Below, piece by piece: positions 47,157 to 56,369 of a DNA stretch of 64,000 nt. Under the pieces are notes generated by a model. It searched no databases, was not told where the DNA came from, and worked only from the letters and a program-made list of their open reading frames with translations. Where the stretch lies: assembly GCA_009777775.1 (NCBI GenBank), contig WRLE01000004.1, positions 121,052 through 185,051 of the forward strand, given 5' to 3'. A program made the translations under genes and the position numbers. Source of the DNA: Oscillospiraceae bacterium. Lineage in GTDB: Bacteria; Bacillota; Clostridia; Oscillospirales; Oscillospiraceae. Positions within the stretch are counted from its first letter, which is position 1, and the number at the start of each line of letters is the position of its first letter.

Positions 47157-47813
47157 ATGGATAAAGTAAAACCACTACATGAAGTTATGACATTGCTTAG
47201 AGATGGGCAAACTATTATGATTGGAGGGTTTTTGTGTGCTGGGACTCCCGAATTGCTCATTGATGCAATGATAGAAAAGAATATTCGTGAGCTTACGGTT
47301 ATCGCCAACGATACGGGCTTTGAAGATAGAGGTATTGGCAAGCTGGTGGTTAACAAACAAATTCGCAAAATGATTGCCACCCATGTGGGCACAAACAAAG
47401 AAACAGGTCGCCAAATGACCGCCAGGGAAATGGAAGTCGAGCTTATACCCCAAGGCACCATGGCAGAACGAATCAGAGCTGCAGGTGTAGGTTTAGGCGG
47501 TATCTTGACCCCAACGGGAGTTGGAACTGTGGTGGAAGAAGGTAAAGAAAAGCTCATAATTGATGGAAAAGAGTATTTATTAGAATTACCATTGCGAGCA
47601 GAAATCGCCCTTCTCCACGCTTATAAAGCTGATAAAGCGGGTAACCTTGTTTATAGAAGAGCATCAAGAAACTTCAACCCCCTAATGGCAATGGCAGCTG
47701 ATTTGGTCATAGTTACAGCAGAACATATAGTAGAAACAGGTGAAATCGACCCAGACGAAGTAATGACTCCAGCACCACTCGTGGACATTGTCGTATTAAT
47801 TAATAATGAATGA
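47157..47813 (+). CDS. CoA-transferase subunit A (3-oxoacid/acetate-type, AtoD family)
   Basis: The protein has 218 residues and is the alpha subunit of a family I CoA-transferase. It has IGGFLCAGTPELLIDAM near the N-terminus (the GxGGF-type site) and GGILTPTGVGTVVEEGK. The partner beta subunit follows. The pair moves CoA between acetate, butyrate, acetoacetate or similar acids in fermentation; the substrate cannot be set from sequence. Two upstream in-frame starts exist (47106, 47148), but AAGGAT is best spaced for 47157. The last codons run into an AT-rich repeat. Confidence 0.9.
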   Translation: MDKVKPLHEVMTLLRDGQTIMIGGFLCAGTPELLIDAMIEKNIRELTVIANDTGFEDRGIGKLVVNKQIRKMIATHVGTNKETGRQMTAREMEVELIPQGTMAERIRAAGVGLGGILTPTGVGTVVEEGKEKLIIDGKEYLLELPLRAEIALLHAYKADKAGNLVYRRASRNFNPLMAMAADLVIVTAEHIVETGEIDPDEVMTPAPLVDIVVLINNE

Positions 47814-47874
47814 TTAATGATGAATAATGTCCACAATGAACAATGAACAATTAACAATGAACGACTTCATTATT
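47803..47874. repeat. AT-rich heptamer array between the CoA-transferase genes
   Basis: AATGAATGATTAATGATGAA and later AACAATG/AACAATT units fill the gap. The array overlaps the 3' end of subunit A (LINNE and the stop). Confidence 0.75.
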
Positions 47875-47896
47875 CATCAATCGAAAGGACAATATT

Positions 47897-48556
47897 ATGA
47901 CTGATATACGTAATATCATTGCAAAACGGGTAGCTGATTTTTTTGAAGCAGGGACGCTTGCTAATTTGGGTATTGGGATACCTTCATTGGTTGCAAACTA
48001 TATTCCTGCTGACAAAAACATTACCCTCCATTCTGAAAACGGCTTCATTGGGCTGGGTCCCAATCCCGAGGAAGGTTTGGAAGACATGGATATTGTCAAC
48101 GCTGGTGGCATACCTGTGACTATACTTCCAGGTGGAGCCTCTTTCGATAGCGCAACTAGTTTCGGCATCGCCAGAGGCGGTCATGTTGACCTCACTGTCT
48201 TAGGAGCCCTCGAGGTAGACGAAAAAGGGAATCTGGCTAGCTGGAACGTCCCAGGCAAGCTTCTGCCCGGAATGGGTGGTGCTATGGATATTGTAGTGGG
48301 TGCCAAAAAAGTTATTATCGCCATGGAACACATGACAAGGGAAGGCACTCCAAAAATACTGAAAGAATGCACCCTCCCCCTCACTGCCGTCGGTGTGGTT
48401 GATATAATAGTCACCGAGCTTGGTGTAATGGAAGTGACAGAAGAAGGCATCGTCCTTCGGGAGCTTGCACCAGGCATCACAAAAGAGGAAATCCAATCAA
48501 AAACTGAAGCGACTTTGATAATTCCTGTAGAAATTGGTATTATGGTGATTTTATAA
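47897..48556 (+). CDS. CoA-transferase subunit B (AtoA family)
   Basis: The protein has 219 residues and is the beta subunit. The catalytic Glu is in LHSENGFIGLGP (~residue 50), the SENG motif that forms the glutamyl-CoA intermediate. GGHVDLTVLGALEVDEKGNLASW and GAMDIVVGAKK are typical. Subunits A and B form the active heteromer. Terminators follow. Confidence 0.93.
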   Translation: MTDIRNIIAKRVADFFEAGTLANLGIGIPSLVANYIPADKNITLHSENGFIGLGPNPEEGLEDMDIVNAGGIPVTILPGGASFDSATSFGIARGGHVDLTVLGALEVDEKGNLASWNVPGKLLPGMGGAMDIVVGAKKVIIAMEHMTREGTPKILKECTLPLTAVGVVDIIVTELGVMEVTEEGIVLRELAPGITKEEIQSKTEATLIIPVEIGIMVIL

Positions 48557-48584
48557 AGCCACTTCAAGAATAGCAAATAATCCG

Positions 48585-48617
48585 TACACCCTGATATTAC
48601 AAATCGGGGTGTATTTT
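48585..48617 (+). terminator. Terminator after the CoA-transferase genes
   Basis: TACACCCTGAT (48585-48595) pairs with ATCGGGGTGTA (48603-48613) with one G-U pair, followed by TTTT. Confidence 0.75.
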
Positions 48618-48622
48618 GCGAT

Positions 48623-48656
48623 AAAGACTCTCTCACCAAGGGTCTTTCTTTTTTTG
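48623..48656 (+). terminator. Second terminator in tandem
   Basis: AAAGAC and GTCTTT arms are followed by CTTTTTTTT, only a few bases after the first hairpin. It isolates the next gene. Confidence 0.7.
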
Positions 48657-48723
48657 CGATTATTCCGATATAATCATTAAGTGTGATATTTTCACACTTT
48701 ATTCAACATAGGAGGAACAGTCT

Positions 48724-51700
48724 TTGCATAAAATGAAACGAATACTGGCTCTCATGCTGGCAATAATTATACTTTTGCCTTTTGCAGTTATACAAATGCA
48801 AACAGCTCAAGCACTTGATGCCAACGATTTAGCCGAATACATCAACACAAATATAGCAGGTTTAATTGCTACAGTAAGCGGTGCAACGGTTACAGTAACT
48901 GGCACAGCAATTAGAAATACAACGCTTTATCTTGATATATCAACTGGTGTTGTCTTGGATTGGCAAGGGAACTTAACAGGTTCAGTAAAAGGTGCTTTCC
49001 TGTTGAATATATCAGGAAGCGGCATCTTTATCTTTACTTCAGGCATCATCAACAATACAGGCACAGGTGGGCAAATACTCGTGGAAGGTGTCGGTGCCAC
49101 CGTCAATATTGTCGGTTCTCTAAGCACCACATCAAACGGAATTAGCTTGAATGTCTCTGCAAATGATGTGACTGTTAATATTACTGGGGAAATTGTTAAT
49201 AATGGTTCAAATTCGGCGATTAACGTTTCTCCTGGAAATACTGGAGTAAAAATAAATGTCATAGGTGGTACTGTCGAATCTACTCCCGGTGGATATGCAA
49301 TCAACGATGGAAGTGCAGAGCCGCCTTGTATAAATACGACACAGATTGTAATAAATAACGGAATTATTAAGTCAAGCAGTGCCTGCGCCATTCGCTCTTC
49401 AGGCATAGGCTCCACCGTTACTGTTAGCGGAAGTAGCGAAATATCAAACGCCGCAGGCAGTAACACTAATTCAACCATATATATGAATGGTGATTATGGC
49501 AACCCTACAGATATTAATATTATAATTGAAGATAACAGTAGGGTCTTTACAGATAATTTAACCTCAGGTACAAGCTATGTTGTTCAAACAACAAGGAGCG
49601 TACTTGTAAAAGATAGTGCGATTGTCTCCGCAAATGCAGGACGCGCAATCAATCTAGTGGGCATGAACTCGGTTGCCATTATACAAGACAATGCAATAGT
49701 CGAAACTGTCAGCGGAACCGCCGTTTGCACAGCTACAACCATCCCCCTATCGGTGGCAAATGCAAGTATCGTAGTCACAGGTGGTATTGTCAGAGCAACA
49801 GGAACCGGTACAGCAGTTCGAATTACAGGAGCCAATAGCACAGTGAGTATTAGTGGTGGTTGGGTAACTGCGAAGCAGGGTATGGCAATAGATGCCTCAG
49901 GTTCCCCATCAATTAATTCGGTTGAAGTCACAGGCGGCTTCGTTTTCGCCTGGGGTGCTACTGAAAACAAAGTTGTAAGCCCAATCTCAAAACTTGATTT
50001 AAAAAGCGAGGGGATTGTAGTTGCTTGGAACACCACCACAGGCGAGGGTATATATCATCAAAATTCTACCACTGATTTATCTGCTGACCCAAGCGGTAGT
50101 GTCCAGTGGGATAATGATCCTCCCGGCTCTAATAATGGTGGAATAAGATACGCATATTTAACAAATGTCGGTTTTTATCCCCTTGCTCCAGATGTTGATG
50201 TTATCAACGATTTGTATACATTAACAGTAGTCAATGGAACAGATACTACAAGCTCAGGCCCATATCCAGTTGGAGCTATAATAACTGTTGAAGCAGATCC
50301 AGAAATCCCAATAAATCCTAGCATAGTGGGTCCTGCTCCTGATTCTTTAACTAATTATCCTATCAATGGAAATGCTTTTAGCAGGTGGGAAACAAGTGAT
50401 GGGGGGGTCTTCATTAACAATATAGCAACGTCGACTTCTTTTATTATGCCAGCAAACGATGTAACTATAACAGCCTGTTTTGAAGACCGATATAGGTTTT
50501 CTATACAAAATGGATCAATAATAAGTCCAATTAATTATGGTAGCTCAACAAGTTATGGATTTTATTCCGAAGGAACAGAAATAATTATTCGTGCAAGCTC
50601 CTCCTTCGGGCCATATTTCTTCAATGGGTGGAATCAAAATGATTATAGCCTAGCTACAGACAGATATTCTCTAGTTACAACATTCATCATGCCTGCAAGA
50701 ATTGCAAGTATAGGGGTGTTACCTGGCTCAAGCACTTATCCTACTCCAACGCAAAAGAGTATACAAACTATTAACGGAATAATCACCACAACTGGTGCTG
50801 GACTATTGATAAACAACTCAACAGGAACGTTTCTTTATGGAACAGGGCTTAATCTCAAAGCAGATACACCGGCTCCACAGTACATCTTCGATAAATGGAT
50901 TATAGTGACTGGTGATGGTGGCTTCGTTGATGCAACTGACCCGAACACACGATTTATAATGCCTGATATGCATACTATTATTGAAGCAACTTACAAGCGC
51001 ATTACGCCTACCTACACACTAACAGTCATCGATGGTGCCGATTTAACAAATGCTGGTGTATATAGTGCAGATGACGAAGTACATATTGCAGCAAATACTG
51101 CTCAAACTGGTAGAATCTTTTCCGGATGGCTTATAGATAGCGGAGGCGGTGTATTTCGAGATTCATCATCAAATGATACCGATTTCATAATGCCCGATTG
51201 TAGTGCTGTAATTTCAGCTCACTATGAATATGACTCAACATTGTATTCACTCACAGTTATAAATGGAATAGATGGAATGTTTTTAGGGTCTTATGCGTAC
51301 GGAGACCAAATAACAATAATCGCCGATGACCCTCCTGCTGGTATGAACTTCACTAGATGGACAGCAGACTTATCTGGAGGTATTTTTGCCGATTCTAGAA
51401 ACACAATCACTACATTCACAATGCCTGCTGGCGATGTCACTGTAACAGCAAATTATGCACGACCAGGCGGTAATACTGGTGGTTCAAGCGGCTCAGGTGA
51501 TACAGGCGAAACAGGTGACACAGAAGAGTCTGATGAAACTGACGAACCCGGTGGCAGCACCGAAAATCCAAGCAGCACTAGCGATTCAAATCCCATTGAT
51601 GTTGTACTCAGAGCCAATAAAATTGTATCAGGAACAGGAGCTATCCTCGATGGGATACAATTCGACTTTGCAATATATGATGATAACGATACTCTAATTT

Positions 51701-52665
51701 CATATGGCAGCAATGATGTCAATGGATATATAGAATTTGCTCCAATCAGTTTTACCGAAGAAGGTCGCTACACTTTCAAAGCAATGGAAACAAGCCAAAA
51801 TGGCGATGGTTGGATAACCGATAACAGAGAGTTTGTCATAACTGTTACAGTAACTTTGGAAAAAGGTGAACTAAAAGCAACTATACAAAACCAGGGTGGT
51901 GCTATACCTGCATTTCATAACCGCTACTCCGCCGCCTTGGCTAGTAGTGACACCACTTCTGCATCTACCATCACACCTTCGATTCCAACACCTTTCATTG
52001 AAGACCATTTTGCTTACATATCAGGTTATCCAGACGGGACTGTCCACCCAGGCAGCGACATCACCCGCGCAGAAGTGGCGATGGTCTTCCATCGTCTGCT
52101 ATCAGAGGAATTGTTGGAAGCAGACTCAGGAGAAGCCGTCCAGTTTTCCGATGTTGACCCAAATAGATGGTATAGCACAGCCGTCACGGTGATGCATAAT
52201 TTAGGCATCATCAACGGTTACCCAGATGGCACCTTCAGACCCGATGCTGCCATCACTAGAGCGGAGCTTGCCACCGTTGCGGCACATTTTGCCACAATGA
52301 TGCATATGTCACCTGCGGTGCATGTGAACTTCAGCGACATTGAAGAACACTGGGCACAGCTTGACATCTTATATGCAGCTAAAATCGGCTGGCTAAACGG
52401 CTACCCAGACGGTAGCTTCATGCCCCTTCGAAACATCACCCGGGGCGAGTTCATCAGCCTCGTTAATAGGGTATTGCACCGCACCCCAGAAAGCCCCGAT
52501 GATCTACTTGAAGGTATGAAAACTTGGTCAGACAACTCAGACCCCAGTGCCTGGTACTATCTAGCGATACAAGAAGCCACCAACTCTCATACCCACGGAT
52601 ATAAGCATCAACTAACCCGCGACTCCGATGTTCAATACGAATACTGGGTGGAATTGATAAATTAG
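48724..52665 (+). CDS. Large S-layer-homology surface protein
   Basis: The exported protein has 1313 residues. A signal peptide occupies residues ~1-31 (ends TAQALDA). Residues ~32-470 are repetitive Ser/Thr/Gly/Asn/Ile/Val sequence, probably a beta-helix. From ~497 to ~905 four or five related ~75-residue repeats follow, each starting YxLTVxNG and ending FxMPxxxVTVTAxY (bacterial InlB/MucBP-like beta repeats). A Gly/Ser/Glu linker leads to a pilin-isopeptide-type domain (~957-1065, FDFAIYDDN...YTFKAMETS). Three SLH domains (~1092-1270; ISGYPDGT, INGYPDGTFRP, LNGYPDGSF) would bind cell-wall polymer. The start is TTG, 7 bases after AGGAGGA. It is a probable adhesin or S-layer-associated protein. 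Confidence 0.9.
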   Translation: MHKMKRILALMLAIIILLPFAVIQMQTAQALDANDLAEYINTNIAGLIATVSGATVTVTGTAIRNTTLYLDISTGVVLDWQGNLTGSVKGAFLLNISGSGIFIFTSGIINNTGTGGQILVEGVGATVNIVGSLSTTSNGISLNVSANDVTVNITGEIVNNGSNSAINVSPGNTGVKINVIGGTVESTPGGYAINDGSAEPPCINTTQIVINNGIIKSSSACAIRSSGIGSTVTVSGSSEISNAAGSNTNSTIYMNGDYGNPTDINIIIEDNSRVFTDNLTSGTSYVVQTTRSVLVKDSAIVSANAGRAINLVGMNSVAIIQDNAIVETVSGTAVCTATTIPLSVANASIVVTGGIVRATGTGTAVRITGANSTVSISGGWVTAKQGMAIDASGSPSINSVEVTGGFVFAWGATENKVVSPISKLDLKSEGIVVAWNTTTGEGIYHQNSTTDLSADPSGSVQWDNDPPGSNNGGIRYAYLTNVGFYPLAPDVDVINDLYTLTVVNGTDTTSSGPYPVGAIITVEADPEIPINPSIVGPAPDSLTNYPINGNAFSRWETSDGGVFINNIATSTSFIMPANDVTITACFEDRYRFSIQNGSIISPINYGSSTSYGFYSEGTEIIIRASSSFGPYFFNGWNQNDYSLATDRYSLVTTFIMPARIASIGVLPGSSTYPTPTQKSIQTINGIITTTGAGLLINNSTGTFLYGTGLNLKADTPAPQYIFDKWIIVTGDGGFVDATDPNTRFIMPDMHTIIEATYKRITPTYTLTVIDGADLTNAGVYSADDEVHIAANTAQTGRIFSGWLIDSGGGVFRDSSSNDTDFIMPDCSAVISAHYEYDSTLYSLTVINGIDGMFLGSYAYGDQITIIADDPPAGMNFTRWTADLSGGIFADSRNTITTFTMPAGDVTVTANYARPGGNTGGSSGSGDTGETGDTEESDETDEPGGSTENPSSTSDSNPIDVVLRANKIVSGTGAILDGIQFDFAIYDDNDTLISYGSNDVNGYIEFAPISFTEEGRYTFKAMETSQNGDGWITDNREFVITVTVTLEKGELKATIQNQGGAIPAFHNRYSAALASSDTTSASTITPSIPTPFIEDHFAYISGYPDGTVHPGSDITRAEVAMVFHRLLSEELLEADSGEAVQFSDVDPNRWYSTAVTVMHNLGIINGYPDGTFRPDAAITRAELATVAAHFATMMHMSPAVHVNFSDIEEHWAQLDILYAAKIGWLNGYPDGSFMPLRNITRGEFISLVNRVLHRTPESPDDLLEGMKTWSDNSDPSAWYYLAIQEATNSHTHGYKHQLTRDSDVQYEYWVELIN

Positions 52666-52715
52666 CTAGACAGTGAGTATCCCAAACCGTCCCCGCGTTT
52701 ACATTCAAACAAAAC

Positions 52716-52756
52716 AAGGATAGTTTGTACCAAATAATTGGTCACAAACTATCCTT
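52716..52756. terminator. Bidirectional terminator between the surface protein and thiT
   Basis: AAGGATAGTTTGT (52716-52728) and ACAAACTATCCTT (52744-52756) are perfect arms, with an inner CCAA/TTGG. It lies between convergent genes. An A-rich run to the left serves as a U-tract for the minus strand. Confidence 0.75.
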
Positions 52757-52774
52757 GATATTATTGTGATATCA

Positions 52775-53371
52775 TTAATTGTTACCGCTTCGCAATATTT
52801 TCAACAATTGCGGTCCTGCTACCAGGAGTATTGCTCCACTGACTATGGCTTCGCCAAGCATATAAGTACCATTGTATAGCAACGAATATAGCCACACGGC
52901 TTGCCCCGGTGGAGCATAAACGCCCCAGATGATTATCCCGGATGCGAAATGGCACAAAAAGCGCAAAGCAAAGCAAAATACCACTGCAAAAAGCATAGCC
53001 ATTCGCTCTGGCATCACCTTGTTAAATGCTCGTAGGAGAGGACCAGCCAGACATAATACACTAAATGCGACTACATAATCGAGCGCAATCATCAATGAAT
53101 AATACAATAGATTTTCCACAGGGGGTGCATAGAATCCACTCATCATCTGTATCAGAGAATATGCAAAGGCTGAGAGCAAAGACCAGCCAAAGGGATATTT
53201 CATAGATATAAGCATAATGGGAATCATGCTACCTATGGTGACAGACCCGCCGTTTGGCAGCTTAAAAACAGCGAACATACCGAGTATGGTGGCAAGGGCA
53301 ATAAGCAATGCGCTTTCTGTCGTCGTTCTCGTCTTGCTTTGTCTCATTGTTTTTGTGTTATTGGTTTCCAT
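52775..53371 (-). CDS. thiT: Thiamine ECF transporter S component, ThiT-like
   Basis: The membrane protein has 198 residues and about six hydrophobic segments. Stretches such as ALLIALATILGMF, GSMIPIMLISMKYPFGWSL and YNGTYMLGEAIVSGAILL fit the ThiT family of ECF vitamin-uptake S components, which bind thiamine and share a common energising module. The TPP riboswitch directly upstream supports thiamine as the substrate. Three in-frame ATGs lie close together; AAAAGG is best spaced for the third (53371). No ECF ATPases specific to it lie next to it. Confidence 0.88.
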   Translation of the reverse strand: METNNTKTMRQSKTRTTTESALLIALATILGMFAVFKLPNGGSVTIGSMIPIMLISMKYPFGWSLLSAFAYSLIQMMSGFYAPPVENLLYYSLMIALDYVVAFSVLCLAGPLLRAFNKVMPERMAMLFAVVFCFALRFLCHFASGIIIWGVYAPPGQAVWLYSLLYNGTYMLGEAIVSGAILLVAGPQLLKILRSGNN

Positions 53372-53389
53372 TTTTATCATCCTTTTCAT

Positions 53390-53427
53390 ATAAAAATATA
53401 GCCTCAGACAATAGAAATGCCCGAGAC
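53390..53427 (-). terminator. Terminator of the TPP riboswitch
   Basis: On the minus strand GTCTCGGGC and GTCTGAGGC make nine pairs (with G-U pairs) around ATTTCTATT, followed by TATATTTTTATAT. It sits between the aptamer and the thiT start. Confidence 0.7.
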
Positions 53428-53440
53428 TAGGTCTACTAAT

Positions 53441-53560
53441 TTTCCTACGCTGGCATTATCCAGATCAGGTGAGGGACAGTGGGGGATGTTACCCACTATC
53501 CCAAGGGTCAGAGCACCTTCGTAGCTCACTCTCAGCCGGACGGGTCCAGCTCCCCATGTC
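53441..53560 (-). promoter_or_regulatory. TPP riboswitch
   Basis: The minus strand carries the thi-box hallmarks GGGGAGCT, GGCTGAGAGTGAG, ACCCTTGGG and ACCTGATCTGGATAATGCC followed by AGCGTAGGAA. A variable stem is inserted before the last block. On TPP binding the downstream hairpin (53390-53427) would stop transcription of thiT. Confidence 0.95.
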
Positions 53561-53662
53561 GATTATTCAGTTTTCATTTGCCAAGTTACCGAATGATACC
53601 ACAGAATACTACACTTGTAAACAGAGAATATATCTGCATTTTTGTGAAATAATACTCAATCT

Positions 53663-53704
53663 TGCTACCTTGTTATCGTTTCTATTGCCGATAGCAAGGT
53701 AGCA
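53663..53704. other. Long hairpin spanning the cobD stop codon
   Basis: TGCTACCTTGTTATCG and CGATAGCAAGGTAGCA are 16-base arms with one G-U pair. The stop codon of cobD (TAG, 53665-53667) lies within one arm. No U-run follows on the minus strand, so this is only a possible transcript end. Confidence 0.55.
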
Positions 53705-54720
53705 TTGTTTTCCTTTGTGGTCACAGCAATGCGGAAATAGCTGTTGTCTAAACCATGGTAATTGTTACATGAACGGATTCTTATACCCTGCTTGTTTAGC
53801 TCCTCTTGGAGGTCAAAGTCAAAGGGGCTTTGGAGAAACACATAGTTTGTGCTTGATTCGAAAATCCGATAACCTAACTTTGTCAGCTCCCGCTCCATTA
53901 ACTCTCGCTCAGTGGCTACATATGATACGGTGCTTTTAACAAAATCCTCAGCACCCTCCAGCGCTGCGATGCCTGCACCTTGGGCAAGGGTTGATACTGG
54001 CCAGTCTGGTCCATGGAAGTATAGACTATCATTGAAACTCTCACTTGAGCATAGTGAATAACCCAAGCGGATTCCAGGCATGGTGAACATTTTGGTAAAT
54101 GCTTTTAATATTATAAGGTTTTGATGCTGAGCGAGAAAGCCTTTGCTTGTATGAGTCATGGCTTCCTTAGTAAAATCTAAGAAGCACTCGTCGATGGCAA
54201 ACATTGTCCCCGAATAACGCTTCAGAAGTTCCCCAATAAGCGCAGATTCCGTAAGCCTGCCTGTGGGATTGTTGGGGTTGCAAATATAGACCAAATCCGG
54301 TTTTTCCTTTTCCACAGCAGTGACAAAATCGTCAGTGATGGTAAAACTATTATCAGGTCCTAAGCTATAATATACAATATCAGCACCATATGACTGTAAT
54401 GCTCGCTCGTAATCGGAGAAGGTGGGTGCAGTTATCATCGCTTTTTTACCCTGCACCACCCTGGGAATGCGAAAAATAATGTCTGAAGCACCATTGCCGC
54501 AAAATATCCAACTGGAATCTACACCTTCGAACTTCGATATTGCATCACGCAAGGCTCCCGATGAGCTGTCGGGATACGAGGTCAGATTGGGTATCTCGGA
54601 TACAATCGCCGCGCTCACCTTTTCTGGCAGCCCTAAAGGATTTATATTAGCTGATAAGTCCAGCTTTATCTCCACTCCGCTCTCAAATGCGGCATTACCG
54701 CCATGGCTGTATTGATACAT
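53665..54720 (-). CDS. cobD: L-threonine-O-3-phosphate decarboxylase (CobD), PLP-dependent
   Basis: The protein has 351 residues. It is an aminotransferase fold I enzyme starting with YSHGGN and DLSANINPLGLP, the CobD/HisC-like N-terminus. CNPNNPTG is the PLP-binding segment and the Schiff-base Lys is in KAFTKMFTMPGIRLGY (~209). CobD makes (R)-1-aminopropan-2-ol phosphate, joined to the corrin by CbiB, whose gene lies in the same cluster. Histidinol-phosphate aminotransferase is the alternative, but the context favours CobD. GGAGG before the ATG at 54720 sets the start. The leader contains a hairpin (CTATCAA/TTGATAG, 54782-54812). Confidence 0.9.
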   Translation of the reverse strand: MYQYSHGGNAAFESGVEIKLDLSANINPLGLPEKVSAAIVSEIPNLTSYPDSSSGALRDAISKFEGVDSSWIFCGNGASDIIFRIPRVVQGKKAMITAPTFSDYERALQSYGADIVYYSLGPDNSFTITDDFVTAVEKEKPDLVYICNPNNPTGRLTESALIGELLKRYSGTMFAIDECFLDFTKEAMTHTSKGFLAQHQNLIILKAFTKMFTMPGIRLGYSLCSSESFNDSLYFHGPDWPVSTLAQGAGIAALEGAEDFVKSTVSYVATERELMERELTKLGYRIFESSTNYVFLQSPFDFDLQEELNKQGIRIRSCNNYHGLDNSYFRIAVTTKENNATLLSAIETITR

Positions 54721-54951
54721 TATATAACCTCCGATATTAATCCCAAGTGTCATCAGGGTGAAAAAATTCAACGCAACCATTCTATCAATTTGACCTCTGT
54801 CAGGTTTGATAGTTGCTCTTTGGCATACTGGCTGCGAAGCAACCTAGATAATTATATTTAGTTCACAGCAATCGAACTGTTCCGCTGTCTGGTATGTCTT
54901 AGTCTTTATGTTTCTCGTAAAGACGAGGTTGGTACACTGCGCAGACTCAAA

Positions 54952-56331
54952 TTACTCACCAGCATCGTCTTGGGTGGCTCCCCTTGCCAGACTTCCTGCA
55001 ACCGCTTTCTTTCTCCAGCCTCCTGTGAAAAATCGAGTATATGATATCAGTATAGCCAATGCCCAACCAAAGGGAGTTCCTGCCCATGCTGCGCTATATC
55101 CAAGCATATTGAAGTAAACAAGTGCATATGCTGCAACTATTGAAGAGCCTAGAGCAGACAGCGTTGTAATTGATTGAAATGCTGTATCCCCAGAGCCTTG
55201 GAGCAGCCCGCCCATTGTTTGGTAACAGCAAAACATCCAGTAGCACCAGGTCATAAATCTAATCTGTTCTGCACCCAAAGCCAAAGCGTTTCCAGATACC
55301 CCAAAGGCAGATACTACTCTTTCTGCATTGTAATTCATGAAAAAGCACATAATTAAGGTAACGGACATGGACATTGCCAAGGTTTCGCGAAAACCTCGAT
55401 ATACCCTATCTAGCCTACCTGCACCGATGTTTTGACCTGTGAAGCTGGCTAAGCCCGATTGAAATCCCATAATCGGCACTGTAATAAAACTGTTCAGCCT
55501 CCCAGCCGCTCCATACGCAGCTATGTTACCAGGCATTTGAGCGCTAAAGCTATTGACCAGCCTCTGCATCGCTCCGTGTCCAAAGGAGACTACCCCTTGT
55601 TGAATGGCGATGGGTAGACCCAATTTAGCCATGGTTGCGGATACTTCCTTATCCCAATGCTTCGTGCCTTTGTTAAAAGGAAATCTTTTTCTAATATACC
55701 TATATGATATAACAACGCAAACAATCTGAGAAATCACTGTTGCATATGCCGCACCGCTTACTCCAAGTTTTAACACTGCTACGAAACCTAAGTCTAAAAT
55801 GACATTAAGTACCGTTGAAATCACCAAAAATAACAAAATCGCTTTGGAATCACCAAGCCCTCTAAGGGTTGCTGCAATTCCATTGTAAACAAATTGGAAA
55901 AAGAGTCCTAGCACATATGCGCGAAAATATATCACAGAATAGGGCAGGATATGCTCGGGTACACCAAGAACAGTACCAAGCATAAAGGGTGCAATTATTA
56001 TCCCCACAGCAGTAAGTATCAGTCCAATGACCCCAAGGAGTATCAATGCTGTATCCACTGCAACAGGTAAACTATCTTGTTTCCCAGCACCATAATATTG
56101 GGAAATGACTATCCCCACACCGATGGACAGACCCATTGCCAGCGCAAGAAACAATTGTGTTAAAGACGAGCAAGTGGCGACTCCAGAAAATGCTGCTTCG
56201 CTGACAAATTGACCGACAATGATTCCATCGACTGTATTATATAGTTGTTGTAAAAAACTCCCTGCCATAATGGGTAGAGTAAAGAAAAGAATGAGTTTCC
56301 ATTCTTTTCCAGTGGTCATATCGTTTCGCAT
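54952..56331 (-). CDS. MATE family efflux transporter (in the cobalamin cluster)
   Basis: The protein has 459 residues and about 12 membrane segments. It has LPIMAGSFLQQLYNTVDGIIVGQ at the start, AMGLSIGVGIVISQYYGAG, IQQGVVSFGHGAMQRLVNSF and FTGQNIGAGRLDR. It is a DinF/NorM-like MATE protein similar to the one at 24.6 kb but distinct in sequence. It sits between cobD and cbiB on the same strand, 38 bases after cbiB. A role in cobinamide or precursor export is conceivable but unsupported. GAGGTG fixes the start at 56331. Confidence 0.9.
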   Translation of the reverse strand: MRNDMTTGKEWKLILFFTLPIMAGSFLQQLYNTVDGIIVGQFVSEAAFSGVATCSSLTQLFLALAMGLSIGVGIVISQYYGAGKQDSLPVAVDTALILLGVIGLILTAVGIIIAPFMLGTVLGVPEHILPYSVIYFRAYVLGLFFQFVYNGIAATLRGLGDSKAILLFLVISTVLNVILDLGFVAVLKLGVSGAAYATVISQIVCVVISYRYIRKRFPFNKGTKHWDKEVSATMAKLGLPIAIQQGVVSFGHGAMQRLVNSFSAQMPGNIAAYGAAGRLNSFITVPIMGFQSGLASFTGQNIGAGRLDRVYRGFRETLAMSMSVTLIMCFFMNYNAERVVSAFGVSGNALALGAEQIRFMTWCYWMFCCYQTMGGLLQGSGDTAFQSITTLSALGSSIVAAYALVYFNMLGYSAAWAGTPFGWALAILISYTRFFTGGWRKKAVAGSLARGATQDDAGE

Positions 56332-56369
56332 TGTCGTCACCTCCATATGAGTCGACACTAGTAGTCTAT

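Noticed and set aside
54721..54951. Possible cobalamin riboswitch upstream of cobD
   Set aside because: There is a CTATCAA/TTGATAG hairpin, but no B12 box and no conserved aptamer core could be found.
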